A DNA stretch of 64,000 bases from JABGQS01 sp963674545 (GCA_963674545.2 CAXXFB010000001.1:1736001-1800000); one strand, 5' to 3'. Shown: positions 1-8,393, counted from the first letter of the stretch. Made by a program: numbers and translations. The notes: a model not told the origin generated them from the sequence alone.

Positions 1-43
1 CCTTTTTCGCTTATCAGTATAATTTAAATTTAAGCTTATTCGC

Positions 44-71
44 TTGTTATATAACCTTGATATGTTATAAT
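44..71 (+). promoter_or_regulatory. Sigma-A type promoter of mrnC
   Basis: TTGTTA at 44-49 and a perfect TATAAT at 66-71 are separated by 16 bases. The predicted transcription start (about 78) falls on the ATG of mrnC at 79, and there is no Shine-Dalgarno sequence in between. If this promoter is used, the message would be leaderless or nearly so. Confidence 0.6.
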
Positions 72-78
72 CATTTCT

Positions 79-486
79 ATGGAATCAAAGTTGAAAAAAG
101 AGCCCTTGAGCGAAAGCAGAATAAGAGAGCTCAGCGCCCTTAACCTTGCGTATATAGGCGATACTGTCTACGATCTTCATGTGCGCTCATATCTTGTCAA
201 ATCCCGGGCGGGAAAAGTGCAGGCTATGCACAAATCAGCCACCTCAGTTGTAAATGCAAAAGCGCAGGCACAGGCAGCTGAGCTTGTCGAGCCTTTGCTA
301 AGTGAGCGTGAGAAAGAGATCTTCCGCCTTGGTAAAAATGCAAAATCTACGCCGCCCAAAAACATGAGCCCAAAAGACTATTCACTTGCAACAGCAATAG
401 AGGCGGTAATAGGCTATCTTTACCTTACCGGGCAGCAAGACCGTACAGACGAGATATTCGACATCATACTTAAATCTTTTCTATAA
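79..486 (+). CDS. mrnC: Mini-ribonuclease 3 (MrnC)
   Basis: This 135-residue protein is the stand-alone RNase III catalytic domain without a dsRNA-binding domain. In Bacillota it matures the ends of 23S rRNA. The family signature is visible near the N-terminus as LAYIGDTVYDLHVR, containing the acidic catalytic region, and a second conserved segment, NMSPKDYSLATAIEAVIGYLYL, supplies the other metal-binding acidic residue. Length and gene order (followed by rlmB and yacP) match the family. The ATG at 79 has no ribosome binding site in front of it. It lies immediately downstream of a good -10 box, so translation is either leaderless or the gene is also read from an upstream operon outside the window. 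Confidence 0.93.
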   Translation: MESKLKKEPLSESRIRELSALNLAYIGDTVYDLHVRSYLVKSRAGKVQAMHKSATSVVNAKAQAQAAELVEPLLSEREKEIFRLGKNAKSTPPKNMSPKDYSLATAIEAVIGYLYLTGQQDRTDEIFDIILKSFL

Positions 487-525
487 TAAAACCGCTCCTT
501 GAAAGGAGTGTTGAAAGAGGAATAA

Positions 526-1275
526 ATGGACGTTATTTTTGGAAGAAACACAGTAAAAGCCGCTATAAAATCCGGTAGGTCGCTTGACAAAGTACTTGCC
601 GCAAAAGAGATAGACGACCCAAGCGTAAGAGAAATACTCTCGCTTGCCAAGCAGCACAAGATCCCCGTGGTTCGTGTAGACAAGCGAAAGCTCGACAGCC
701 TTACCATGGAATTCGGTTATAACGACAGCCCTGCCAATCATCAGGGCATAGTAGCAGTTGTTGCAGCAAAAGACTACGCAAGCATCGATGATATTCTTGC
801 GCTGGCTGAAGAGCGGGGCGAAGCGCCTTTTATAATCATACTTGACAGCATCACAGACGAAGGCAACTTAGGCTCTATCATAAGAAGTGCGGAAGTTCTT
901 GGCGCCCACGGCGTTATACTCTCAAAGCGAAGAAGCGCTTCGCTTTCCGCCGTAGCATATAAAACCTCTTCGGGTGCAGCAGAAATTCTGCCGATAGTCA
1001 AAGTCACCAACCTTACCGAAACGATAAAGCAACTAAAAGACAAAGGTGTTTGGATAGCCGCAGCTGATGCAAACAGCGAACCGGCAGATAGTATCAATCT
1101 TAAAGGTGCAATTGCAATAGTTATCGGCAGCGAGGGTGAAGGAATTTCACGTCTTGTCCTTGAGAACTGCGACTTTAAGGCAAAGATACCTATGAAGGGC
1201 AAAACCGGCTCTCTCAACGCTTCGGTCGCTGCAGGCATACTCATGTATGAAAAAACAAGGCAGGACAAAGCATAG
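526..1275 (+). CDS. rlmB: 23S rRNA (guanosine-2'-O)-methyltransferase, RlmB/TrmH family
   Basis: This 249-residue SpoU-type methyltransferase is predicted to methylate the 2'-O of a conserved guanosine in 23S rRNA using S-adenosylmethionine. The N-terminal substrate-binding domain (about residues 1-75, starting MDVIFGRNTVKAAI) is followed by the trefoil-knot catalytic domain. The three SpoU motifs are visible: the asparagine/arginine motif in DEGNLGSIIRSAEVLGAHGV, the IVIGSEGEGIS loop, and the C-terminal PMKGKTGSLNASVAAGIL knot. The start is the ATG at 526 behind AGAGG. It sits 39 bases after mrnC and its stop codon shares one base with the GTG start of the next gene, indicating an operon. 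Confidence 0.95.
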   Translation: MDVIFGRNTVKAAIKSGRSLDKVLAAKEIDDPSVREILSLAKQHKIPVVRVDKRKLDSLTMEFGYNDSPANHQGIVAVVAAKDYASIDDILALAEERGEAPFIIILDSITDEGNLGSIIRSAEVLGAHGVILSKRRSASLSAVAYKTSSGAAEILPIVKVTNLTETIKQLKDKGVWIAAADANSEPADSINLKGAIAIVIGSEGEGISRLVLENCDFKAKIPMKGKTGSLNASVAAGILMYEKTRQDKA

Positions 1276-1736
1276 TGCTGGTAGACGGATACAATGTGAT
1301 CTATGCATGGAAACTGGACACAACAAACTTAGAAGATGCACGTCATAAGCTTTTACACATACTTGACGATTACGCAGGTTTTTCAGGTGAAGATATAACC
1401 GTCGTTTTTGATGCATACAACAAAAAAAACGCAGGCAGTGAAGAAAAGCACGGCCTGCTTACGGTGGTATATACCGACCATAACGTCACCGCAGACACAT
1501 ATATACAGCGTGCCGTAAAACAAAGTAATAAAAAAATCAAGGTAGTTACCGCTGATTACTTAGAGCAGATGTCCGTCTTTGAGGCGGGCGCAGCAAGGAT
1601 AACGCCATACGAGCTGGAGCTATATATTGAAGATGCCCGCAAAAAGAACATTAACCATCTTCACCGTTCTACTCTGAGCGGCAATGATCTTAAAAACAAG
1701 CTTAAGCTTGATTCTATCCCGGATAAAAAACAATAA
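1275..1736 (+). CDS. NYN-domain ribonuclease, YacP/Rae1 family
   Basis: This 153-residue protein belongs to the YacP (Rae1) family, a PIN-like NYN endoribonuclease that in Bacillus subtilis cleaves mRNA in the ribosomal A site. The conserved acidic catalytic residues are seen in LVDGYNVIYAW at the N-terminus, VVFDAYN near residue 50, and TADTYIQRAVK followed by VVTADYLEQ. Family length is about 170 residues, so it is complete. The start is a GTG that overlaps the rlmB stop codon by one base, implying translational coupling. Position between rlmB and sigH is the classical Bacillota arrangement. Confidence 0.9.
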   Translation: MLVDGYNVIYAWKLDTTNLEDARHKLLHILDDYAGFSGEDITVVFDAYNKKNAGSEEKHGLLTVVYTDHNVTADTYIQRAVKQSNKKIKVVTADYLEQMSVFEAGAARITPYELELYIEDARKKNINHLHRSTLSGNDLKNKLKLDSIPDKKQ

Positions 1737-1754
1737 AGACAAAGGAGAATTTTT

Positions 1755-3413
1755 ATGAAGCTCAAATTCGACAACACAGTAGTGGCAGATGTAGTTATTG
1801 CAGGTGCTGGCTACGCAGGGATCAAAGCCGCCTATGAGTGCAGCAAAGCGGGGCTAGATGTCCTGCTGGTCGTAAAATCAAGGGTCTGCTCCGGCTCAAG
1901 CTATTATCCGCTGATGACAGGCTGCGGATGCCTAGCTCCCAAAGACGACGCAGACAAAGAGCTTTTCGTAGAAGAGCTTTGCGAGGTCGGCCTTGGTATA
2001 AACGAAAAAAAGATGAGCGAAGTTTTCGTAGAAGAGATATCCCAGCGCGTTACCGAACTTGAAAGCATGGGGTTCCCGACAAGCAAGCTGCTTGGACGCA
2101 AAGCCTGCTTTGCCAAGCGTGACCGTGACATCTTTATGTGGAACGATTTTCCCGCAATAAAGAAAAACGTTCGCGAAAACTTTTCAAAACTAAGCAATCT
2201 AAATATAATGGAAAACAGTGAAGTCGTACACGTTGTAAGCAGCGGCGCCAAGGTAAAGGGCGCTGTTGCGGCAGGCAAAGACGGCAGCCTTGTATACATC
2301 AAAACCAACAACGTCATATTAGCTACAGGCGGCTTCTGCGGTCTTTATAAAAACAACACAAACACAGCGGACACGACCGGACTTGGTCAGTCAGTTGCTT
2401 ATGAAGCCGGTGCAGAACTTATAAATTTAGAATTCGTTCAGATAGTGCCTTGCTTCATTACCCCGACGTATAATGCGATGCTGCCAGAAACATCGCTTCT
2501 TTTTGCAGAAAGAATCCAAAGTATTGACGGCAAAGAGCTGTTGTCTCAATACCTTCCAAAAGGTGTAAGCCCACGGCAGTGCATCGACAGCCGAAGCGGT
2601 CACGGTCCTTTCACCAGCGTAGATTATTCAAAATTCTTTGACATAGCAGCGGTAAAAGAGATACAGCGAACAGGAAGACAGGACGCATGCGAGATCGTTT
2701 TCTCTAGAAATATACTAGATTCAGACAACCCGGCTATAAAGCTGCAGGTCGCAAACATGGCAAAGCAGCATATAGATATAGTAAACGACAGACTGACGTA
2801 TGCGGAGTTTGGCAACTCTTCCAACGGCGGAGTTTTCATAAACGAGAACGCCGAAACTTGTGTCGAAGGCCTTTTTGCCGCAGGCGAAGTTTCCGGAGGA
2901 CTGCACGGCGCCGACAGGATGGGCGGCCTTGCCAGCGGAAGCTGCTTTGTATTCGGCAAACGTGCAGCCGACAGCGTAGCAAAGCGCAAAGACGAGCCTT
3001 GTGACTATGCCAGCGAAGAGCAGACATTAAGACAGTTTTCTGATATGCTCTTCGGCAGCAGCGGCAGCACAAGTGCAAAGCAAGCCATGGAAGAAGTAAG
3101 AGACATATTCGACCAAAGCGCTAATGTTATACGAACACAGGCAGACCTCGAAGCAGGTTTCCGGCGTTTGACTGAGCTTACAGCCTCTTTCAGTGCAGGC
3201 AGTGCGATCGAATCAGGTGAAAAAATAGGCTCTGCAGCGGCAGCGCACCATTCATTGCAAACAGCCCGGTTGGTTTTAACATCTATGTTAGAGCGAAAAG
3301 AAAGCAGAGGAGCTCACTACAGAGAAGACTTCCCGAATATGGACGATGAGAACTTCGGTTTTAGGATAGTCCACAGTTGTACCGGAGGCGCCTCTGAAAT
3401 ACGGCATATTTAA
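1755..3413 (+). CDS. FAD-dependent oxidoreductase, fumarate reductase/aspartate oxidase type
   Basis: This 552-residue flavoprotein belongs to the FAD-binding-2 superfamily that includes succinate dehydrogenase, fumarate reductase and L-aspartate oxidase. A Rossmann FAD motif (VVIAGAGYAGIKAAYECSKAG) lies at residues 13-33. The second FAD contact LFAAGEVSGGLHGADRMGG is near residue 375, and its HGADR matches the capping-domain active-site region of the superfamily. An AGxFCGLY-like ATGGFCGLY segment is near residue 190. There is no heme-binding or signal sequence, so it is probably cytoplasmic. It is preceded by AAGGAG and starts 18 bases after the yacP-like gene, so it is likely co-transcribed. 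The substrate cannot be told from the sequence. It is an unusual guest between yacP and sigH. Confidence 0.8.
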   Translation: MKLKFDNTVVADVVIAGAGYAGIKAAYECSKAGLDVLLVVKSRVCSGSSYYPLMTGCGCLAPKDDADKELFVEELCEVGLGINEKKMSEVFVEEISQRVTELESMGFPTSKLLGRKACFAKRDRDIFMWNDFPAIKKNVRENFSKLSNLNIMENSEVVHVVSSGAKVKGAVAAGKDGSLVYIKTNNVILATGGFCGLYKNNTNTADTTGLGQSVAYEAGAELINLEFVQIVPCFITPTYNAMLPETSLLFAERIQSIDGKELLSQYLPKGVSPRQCIDSRSGHGPFTSVDYSKFFDIAAVKEIQRTGRQDACEIVFSRNILDSDNPAIKLQVANMAKQHIDIVNDRLTYAEFGNSSNGGVFINENAETCVEGLFAAGEVSGGLHGADRMGGLASGSCFVFGKRAADSVAKRKDEPCDYASEEQTLRQFSDMLFGSSGSTSAKQAMEEVRDIFDQSANVIRTQADLEAGFRRLTELTASFSAGSAIESGEKIGSAAAAHHSLQTARLVLTSMLERKESRGAHYREDFPNMDDENFGFRIVHSCTGGASEIRHI

Positions 3414-3475
3414 TTATAGCAGCTCTATAAGCAAAATTTGTCATATAAACTTAATAACACTGGCTCGCTTTTCTG

Positions 3476-3504
3476 TTGACGTTGCATGGCGGCATGTATA
3501 TAAT
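3476..3504 (+). promoter_or_regulatory. Promoter of sigH
   Basis: TTGACG at 3476-3481 and TATAAT at 3499-3504 are separated by 17 bases, a near-consensus vegetative promoter. It lies 32 bases before the TTG start of sigH, with GGGAGG at 3522-3527 as the ribosome binding site. This gives sigH its own transcription in addition to any read-through. Confidence 0.75.
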
Positions 3505-3535
3505 ATTAATCACACACTATGCGGGAGGATAAACC

Positions 3536-4189
3536 TTGAATACACAACACCAATCCAAAATTTACACCAATTTCGAGGAAATACCTGATGAACAAATAGC
3601 AGAACTTGCAAGAGATAACGACGCACAGGCACAGGAGTATTTGCTCAACAAATACAAAAACTTCGTTCGAGCCAAAGCCCGTTCTTATTTTCTTATAGGC
3701 GCAGACAGGGAAGATATCGTTCAGGAAGGTATGATAGGCCTCTATAAATCCATAAGAGACTTTAAATCGAGCAAGCTGACTTCTTTCCGTGCCTTTGCAG
3801 AGCTGTGCATAACCCGGCAGATAATCACTGCGATAAAAACAGCGACTCGTCAGAAACACCGTCCGCTAAATTCATACGTATCTCTTAACAAGCCGGTCTA
3901 TGACGAAGAATCTGACCGTACTTTGATTGACGTTCTTTCAAGCGGCAAAGTTTCAAACCCGGAAGATATCTTCATAGGCAAAGAAGACTTCTCTACCATT
4001 GAAACCAAGATGACTAAAATGCTCTCTCCGCTGGAAATGAAGGTGCTTCAAAAGTATATCGAAGGCAAATCCTATCAGGAAATATCAGCAGAACTTGACC
4101 GCAGTGTAAAATCTGTGGACAATGCACTTCAGCGTGTCAAAAACAAGCTGGAGAAACTGATAGCAGCCGAAGCGCAGGCGGCGCAATAA
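3536..4189 (+). CDS. sigH: RNA polymerase sigma-H factor
   Basis: This 217-residue sigma-70 family protein closely resembles sporulation/stationary-phase sigma-H (Spo0H) of Bacillota. Region 2 is seen at about residues 35-105, including the DREDIVQEGMIGLYKSIRDF core-binding segment and the FRAFAELCITRQIITAIKTA promoter-melting segment. Region 4 lies near residues 165-210 (LSPLEMKVLQKYIEGKSYQEI then the VKSVDNALQRVKNKL recognition helix). The start is a TTG behind a strong GGGAGG. The upstream gene order mrnC-rlmB-yacP supports sigH rather than another sigma factor. Downstream genes differ from the usual rpmG-secE-nusG, which are absent here. Confidence 0.93.
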   Translation: MNTQHQSKIYTNFEEIPDEQIAELARDNDAQAQEYLLNKYKNFVRAKARSYFLIGADREDIVQEGMIGLYKSIRDFKSSKLTSFRAFAELCITRQIITAIKTATRQKHRPLNSYVSLNKPVYDEESDRTLIDVLSSGKVSNPEDIFIGKEDFSTIETKMTKMLSPLEMKVLQKYIEGKSYQEISAELDRSVKSVDNALQRVKNKLEKLIAAEAQAAQ

Positions 4190-4192
4190 AAA

Positions 4193-5212
4193 ATGACCAA
4201 ATACGCTATACTTCTAAACCCAGGGCACAACAGGGTATACTATCAGGAATCACAAAAGCTGTCTTTGTCGGAACTCGGCATCGCAGCTTCTTTAATTCTG
4301 CCCGGCTGCGACAACATAGCGCTTGAGCCAATTGCAGGCAACTATTACTGCACATTTGAAACGCCGCAGAAACTCGGCTACGATGAGCTTTCAGTAATGT
4401 CCGCCCTTTCCTTTATGTTCGCACTTTTTGAGATGGTCTCAGATTCCGGCAGGCTTTGTCTTGTCCCAGTTAAAATACCGGCCACCGGTTTTGTAGAAGA
4501 TGACATAACAACTATACTCAAATATAAAGGAAAGACCAACGAGCTTTTTACAAAGCTGCTTGTCAATATAGCGGCACTCTGCGCCGGCGCAAGAGAAGGA
4601 GCGAATCTGCTAGACCCTATGGCAGGAAAAGGCACAACTCTTTTTGAGGGTATGACTCGTGGTTTTAATGTCTGCGGCATAGAGCAGTCAAAACAATCTT
4701 CTCACGAAGGCAGCGTTTTTATTAAAAAATATCTTGAGCAAAAACGTATAAAACACATATCAAAATCAAGAACGATAAACAATAGCGCAAAAAAAGCGAT
4801 AGGCAAAGCAGTCAGCTTTGAATACGCACTTACTAAAGAAGACTTCAAATCCGGTATCACAAAACAGTTCGAGCTTATCCACGGCGATGCTTCCCTTGCT
4901 GATAAATACTATAAAACAAAATATTTCGATATGATAGTAACAGACCTTCCCTACGGCGTTCAGCATTTTGGCAAGGCGGACAAAACATCCCGCAATCCGC
5001 AGCAGCTTCTGCGCACATGCCTGCCCTCGTGGAAAAAGGTGCTGAAAAACGACGGCATAGCAGTCATGTCTTTTAACACCAATGTTATAAAGAAGCAGAC
5101 TATATCAGATATGCTTACGCAGGAAGCCTTTGAAATATTATATCCTAAAATACCATTCGAACATTTCGTTGACAATTCAATACAGAGAGACCTTATAATC
5201 GCAAAAAAATAG
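4193..5212 (+). CDS. SAM-dependent RNA methyltransferase-like protein
   Basis: This 339-residue protein has the layout of the UPF0020/TRM11-type RNA methylases. An N-terminal poorly conserved region is followed by a SAM-binding motif, LLDPMAGKGTTLFEGMTRG (about residues 140-158), and an acidic strand, NVCGIEQSK. The motif VTDLPYGVQHF (about residue 248) is the N/D-PP-Y-like catalytic loop typical of N-methylation of guanine or adenine in RNA. It starts three bases after sigH and lacks an obvious ribosome binding site, so it is probably translationally coupled. The RNA target cannot be deduced. Confidence 0.72.
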   Translation: MTKYAILLNPGHNRVYYQESQKLSLSELGIAASLILPGCDNIALEPIAGNYYCTFETPQKLGYDELSVMSALSFMFALFEMVSDSGRLCLVPVKIPATGFVEDDITTILKYKGKTNELFTKLLVNIAALCAGAREGANLLDPMAGKGTTLFEGMTRGFNVCGIEQSKQSSHEGSVFIKKYLEQKRIKHISKSRTINNSAKKAIGKAVSFEYALTKEDFKSGITKQFELIHGDASLADKYYKTKYFDMIVTDLPYGVQHFGKADKTSRNPQQLLRTCLPSWKKVLKNDGIAVMSFNTNVIKKQTISDMLTQEAFEILYPKIPFEHFVDNSIQRDLIIAKK

Positions 5213-5245
5213 CGCCCTGCCAAGTGCAAGGCGTTTGTCTTTGTC

Positions 5246-5824
5246 CTAGTTCAATTCATCAAGAGTAAGCTCGAAACTCGGCACGAACTCTTTCATAAAA
5301 TACTTAACTTCCTTCATATCAAGTTTATCTATAGCCTTCTTCAGCGTAACCTTCGCTTTTTCAAACTCCTTGTTACCGGCGGATAGCTCTTCAATGCATT
5401 TTAGATATGCACATATCTTATCTGCTGCTTTAACTATCGCATAAACTTCTTCGTCTTCCTCACGTCCAAGGATTAGCCCGGAATACTCTTCTTCCATCTC
5501 TATTGGCAGCATACCGATAAGCTTTTTCTCTGCAACTTTTTCTATCTCTTTATAAGCCTGTTTTATCTCCGGATTGTAATATTTTATAGGCGTTGCAAGG
5601 TCTCCCGTTATAACCTCTCCGGCTTCATGAAAAACTGCTATAGCCATCACGTGTTCTGCATCGACGTTGCCGTTAAAATAGGTGTTTTTAATGATTGCCA
5701 GAGCATGTGCGATCATCGCCGTCTGCAGGGAATGTTCCTGAATATTCTCTTCCCTCGTATTGCGCATAAGCCCCCAGCGCTTTATGTGCTTCATCTTTGC
5801 CATAAAACTAAAAAAATGATACAT
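5246..5824 (-). CDS. yfbR: YfbR-like HD-domain 5'-nucleotidase
   Basis: This 192-residue HD-superfamily phosphohydrolase resembles E. coli YfbR, a metal-dependent 5'-deoxynucleotidase acting on dNMPs. The characteristic motifs are REENIQEHSLQTAMIAHAL (metal-binding His31), FHEAGEVITGDLATPIKYY (His66) and IVKAADKICAYLKC (Asp135). In the second motif the aspartate of the name-giving HD pair is a glutamate (H66-E67). I chose the ATG at 5824 because GGAGGA lies directly before it, whereas the longer form would begin without a site. The gene stands alone, convergent with the methyltransferase and divergent from thiT. Confidence 0.83.
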   Translation of the reverse strand: MYHFFSFMAKMKHIKRWGLMRNTREENIQEHSLQTAMIAHALAIIKNTYFNGNVDAEHVMAIAVFHEAGEVITGDLATPIKYYNPEIKQAYKEIEKVAEKKLIGMLPIEMEEEYSGLILGREEDEEVYAIVKAADKICAYLKCIEELSAGNKEFEKAKVTLKKAIDKLDMKEVKYFMKEFVPSFELTLDELN

Positions 5825-5851
5825 AGCCGCTCCTCCGGGCAAAGCGCCCTA

Positions 5852-5880
5852 TTGACTTTAACACTTCCCGGCGTTATAAT
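5852..5880 (+). promoter_or_regulatory. Promoter of the TPP riboswitch-thiT transcript
   Basis: TTGACT (5852-5857) and TATAAT (5875-5880) with a 17-base spacer form a near-consensus promoter. Transcription would begin at about 5887, a few bases before the first helix of the riboswitch. Confidence 0.75.
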
Positions 5881-5886
5881 GCCTTT

Positions 5887-6016
5887 AACCGCTAGGGGGG
5901 CCAAGAATGGCTGAGATGCGCTACGCAGCGCACCACCCTTTGAACCTGTTGGCTAGTACCAACGTAGGGAAGCAAGATTTTAATCGTTTACTTTCCGTGC
6001 GGTGCATGGTTTTTTT
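5887..6016 (+). promoter_or_regulatory. TPP (THI-box) riboswitch with intrinsic terminator
   Basis: The conserved thiamine pyrophosphate aptamer is recognisable. Helix P1 can form between GCT at 5891-5893 and AGC at 5971-5973. The CTGAGA core is at 5911-5916, ACCCTTTGAACCTG at 5935-5948, and the terminal AACGTAGGGAAGC at 5961-5973. A short hairpin, CCGTGC (5995-6000), loop GGT and GCATGG (6004-6009), is followed by seven Ts, which fits a transcription-terminating expression platform. When TPP is bound, transcription should stop before thiT at 6131. Confidence 0.93.
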
Positions 6017-6130
6017 ATTGCCGAAAAACTCTGCACATCCGCATGAAAGCCAAATCACAAGCGTCAAATCTTCACTTTTCTATTCTACCTTAAGCGGAAA
6101 AAAAATACAAACTTTTAAGGAGAATTTTAA

Positions 6131-6853
6131 ATGAACTGGTTAAACGATCTACTGACAAATCAAGACGGTGTACTTGAATGGTGGGCTGTGCTTATCGCAG
6201 TGCTTATAGTGCTTGCAGTAGCAGCGATTGTCGTCACAGTAATTGTGCTGATAATGAACTCAGTGCGTAAAAAAAGCGAAAAAACAGGGCTTACAAAGCA
6301 GGGCTGGACGGCAAGACAGCTGGTGTTTGGAGCGCTGTGCATAGCTGTTGCTTTTGCGCTGTCGTTCCTTAAGTTCTTCGAGATGCCTTTCGGCGGCTCG
6401 ATAACTCCTGCAAGCATGCTGCCTATAATGATGTTTGCATATATCTACGGCACTCCAAAAGGCTTAATAGTCGGCCTTGGCTATGGCATGCTGCAGATGC
6501 TCCAGGGAATATTCGTTACGCCTCTTGAAAGCCCGGTGCTGCAGATAATCCAGATATTGATGGACTACGGTGTTGCTTTTATGGCGCTTGCTCTTGCAGG
6601 GCTTTTCAAAAAGAACCTCCTGCTGGGAGTTCTTGCCGGCGGTCTTGGCAGACTGGCAGTTTCCACTATATCCGGAATGCTTTTCTTTGCGATGTATGCC
6701 GAGGGGCAAAGCGTCTTTGCTTACTCTTTTGTATACAATTTAACCTACATCGGCCCTGATATCGTTATTTGCTTTGTCGTGGCTCTTATCCCCGGCATCA
6801 GAAAGGCAATAGACTCATTCAAAGCGCAGCGTCCAAAAGAGATTGCTGCCTAA
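6131..6853 (+). CDS. thiT: Thiamine ECF transporter substrate-binding protein ThiT
   Basis: This 240-residue integral membrane protein is the S-component that binds thiamine and docks to a shared energy-coupling factor module, which is not encoded in the window. The ThiT-typical core begins near residue 60 (WTARQLVFGALCIAVAFALS) and contains the conserved FGGSITPASMLPIM segment and LESPVLQIIQILMDYG. It has about 55 extra N-terminal residues with one additional strongly hydrophobic helix (about residues 18-42), compared with the usual length of about 190. AAGGAG at 6117-6122 is the ribosome binding site. The TPP riboswitch upstream supports the substrate assignment. Confidence 0.92.
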   Translation: MNWLNDLLTNQDGVLEWWAVLIAVLIVLAVAAIVVTVIVLIMNSVRKKSEKTGLTKQGWTARQLVFGALCIAVAFALSFLKFFEMPFGGSITPASMLPIMMFAYIYGTPKGLIVGLGYGMLQMLQGIFVTPLESPVLQIIQILMDYGVAFMALALAGLFKKNLLLGVLAGGLGRLAVSTISGMLFFAMYAEGQSVFAYSFVYNLTYIGPDIVICFVVALIPGIRKAIDSFKAQRPKEIAA

Positions 6854-6872
6854 CAAAATAGTGATCTTTATG

Positions 6873-6908
6873 AAAAGGGACGGGCCATCAATGCCAGTCC
6901 CTTTTGCT
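6873..6908 (+). terminator. Intrinsic terminator after thiT
   Basis: A perfect 9-base stem, AAAAGGGAC (6873-6881) with GTCCCTTTT (6897-6905), follows the thiT stop codon and ends in a short T-rich stretch. Confidence 0.75.
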
Positions 6909-6982
6909 TGTTTGAAATTATTTACAAAGGTTTTGTTTGGGTTTCGTCGAATTAACACTTAACATCCAAACTGGAGGTCCTT

Positions 6983-8350
6983 GTGAAAAAATCAAAAAAT
7001 GTTTTCAAAATACTAACAGTCTTCATGGTTGGCTTCGGAATATTCGTAGGTCTTATTTTCCCTCCCTTCCTTGTGCTCATTGGTGTGTCAAAAGAACTCG
7101 CTTTTTCTGCCTTTTTTATTATAATATGTGTCATTGCAGGCTTGATGGTTGGTACGGTCAATATAATACTTGCTACTGCAATAGTTAGAAGAAAGCTAAA
7201 AGGGCTGTCAAATTCCATGACAAAAGTCGAACACAAGCTACAGACAGTGATAAATCAGGATATGGACCATTTCTGTGACACGCAGGACTGCTATATTAAA
7301 GATAATTCAAATGATGAGTTTGGTGAGTGTGCACACGCTTTCAACCAGCTGCTCAGCGCTTTTGAAGAATCAATGTACACACAGAGTACAGTAAGACGAT
7401 ATAACCACATGCTGACAAGTGAGCTTGATGTAACTTCGCTTACGAAAAAAGCTTTGGAGCGTATACTTGAATATTCTAAAATACCGTTTGGCGCAGTCTA
7501 TGTTATTGATGAAGGTCGTTTGAAGCTGACGTTTTCAGAAGGCATAAAAGATGCTGATGGTCTCGAAGAAAACAAACATATATTAGGCGTTATAAAATCG
7601 AAAAAAGCTAAAGTAATAGACCTTCCTGAAGGTATAATCATCGACGGATTGCTGACCAATATCAAACCATGCAGTATTATAATCGTTCCCTTAATAAACG
7701 AAGATACCGTTATAGGATTATTTATACTCGCCAGCATAGATCACGAAGAGCACAATCTTAATCAGCTTGACATGTTCAGCGGAAATCTTGCTCTTGCGCT
7801 GAACAATTCGTTGAAACACGACCAACTGCAGACTCTTGTGGCGATAGACCCTCTTACAAGCATATATAACCGCAGGTTTGGCTTCATGCGACTAGAGGAA
7901 GAATACTCCTCCGCAATAAGAAGTGGTTCAAACTTTGGGCTGCTGATGCTTGATATAGACCACTTCAAAACTATAAATGACTCATACGGTCACATCGCAG
8001 GCGATAAGATACTTGTAGAGGTATCTTGTATGATCAAAGCAATACTTCGCAAACACGATATACTGATTCGTTATGGCGGAGAAGAGTTCGTCGCAGTGCT
8101 GCCCGGTGCTTCAACTCACGATACCAAGGTAGTAGCAGACCGTATCCGCTCGCTTGTTGAGCAGAACGACGTAAAATACATCGACAACCGCATACATGTT
8201 ACAATCAGCATCGGTGTTGTATCATTCCCTGAAACCCAGATTTCAAAACTTGATGACCTTGTAAAGTTTGCAGACAAAGCAATGTATAAATCTAAACAGA
8301 ACGGCAGAAACCGTGTTTCGTTATATGAAGATAACCTCTTGCAAGAATAA
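6983..8350 (+). CDS. Membrane diguanylate cyclase with GAF and GGDEF domains
   Basis: This 455-residue protein is predicted to make cyclic di-GMP from two GTP. Two N-terminal transmembrane helices (about residues 8-30 and 38-62) are followed by a charged HAMP-like linker, a GAF-like sensor domain (about 135-285) and a GGDEF domain (about 295-450). The active site reads YGGEEFVAVLPG, a functional GGEEF. The inhibitory site RKHD lies exactly five residues before it, so product feedback is likely. The divalent metal region LMLDIDHFKTINDSYGHIAGD is intact. The start is a GTG behind GGAGG. It stands alone with a strong terminator downstream. Confidence 0.88.
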   Translation: MKKSKNVFKILTVFMVGFGIFVGLIFPPFLVLIGVSKELAFSAFFIIICVIAGLMVGTVNIILATAIVRRKLKGLSNSMTKVEHKLQTVINQDMDHFCDTQDCYIKDNSNDEFGECAHAFNQLLSAFEESMYTQSTVRRYNHMLTSELDVTSLTKKALERILEYSKIPFGAVYVIDEGRLKLTFSEGIKDADGLEENKHILGVIKSKKAKVIDLPEGIIIDGLLTNIKPCSIIIVPLINEDTVIGLFILASIDHEEHNLNQLDMFSGNLALALNNSLKHDQLQTLVAIDPLTSIYNRRFGFMRLEEEYSSAIRSGSNFGLLMLDIDHFKTINDSYGHIAGDKILVEVSCMIKAILRKHDILIRYGGEEFVAVLPGASTHDTKVVADRIRSLVEQNDVKYIDNRIHVTISIGVVSFPETQISKLDDLVKFADKAMYKSKQNGRNRVSLYEDNLLQE

Positions 8351-8360
8351 TTTCACAAAA

Positions 8361-8386
8361 GAAGGGCGGGTATACCCGCCCTTTTT
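8361..8386. terminator. Bidirectional terminator between the diguanylate cyclase and pgi
   Basis: AAGGGCGGG (8362-8370), loop TATA and CCCGCCCTT (8375-8383) form a GC-rich hairpin, followed by Ts on the + strand and by a T-rich run on the - strand. It can serve both convergent genes. Confidence 0.85.
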
Positions 8387-8393
8387 AACATCG

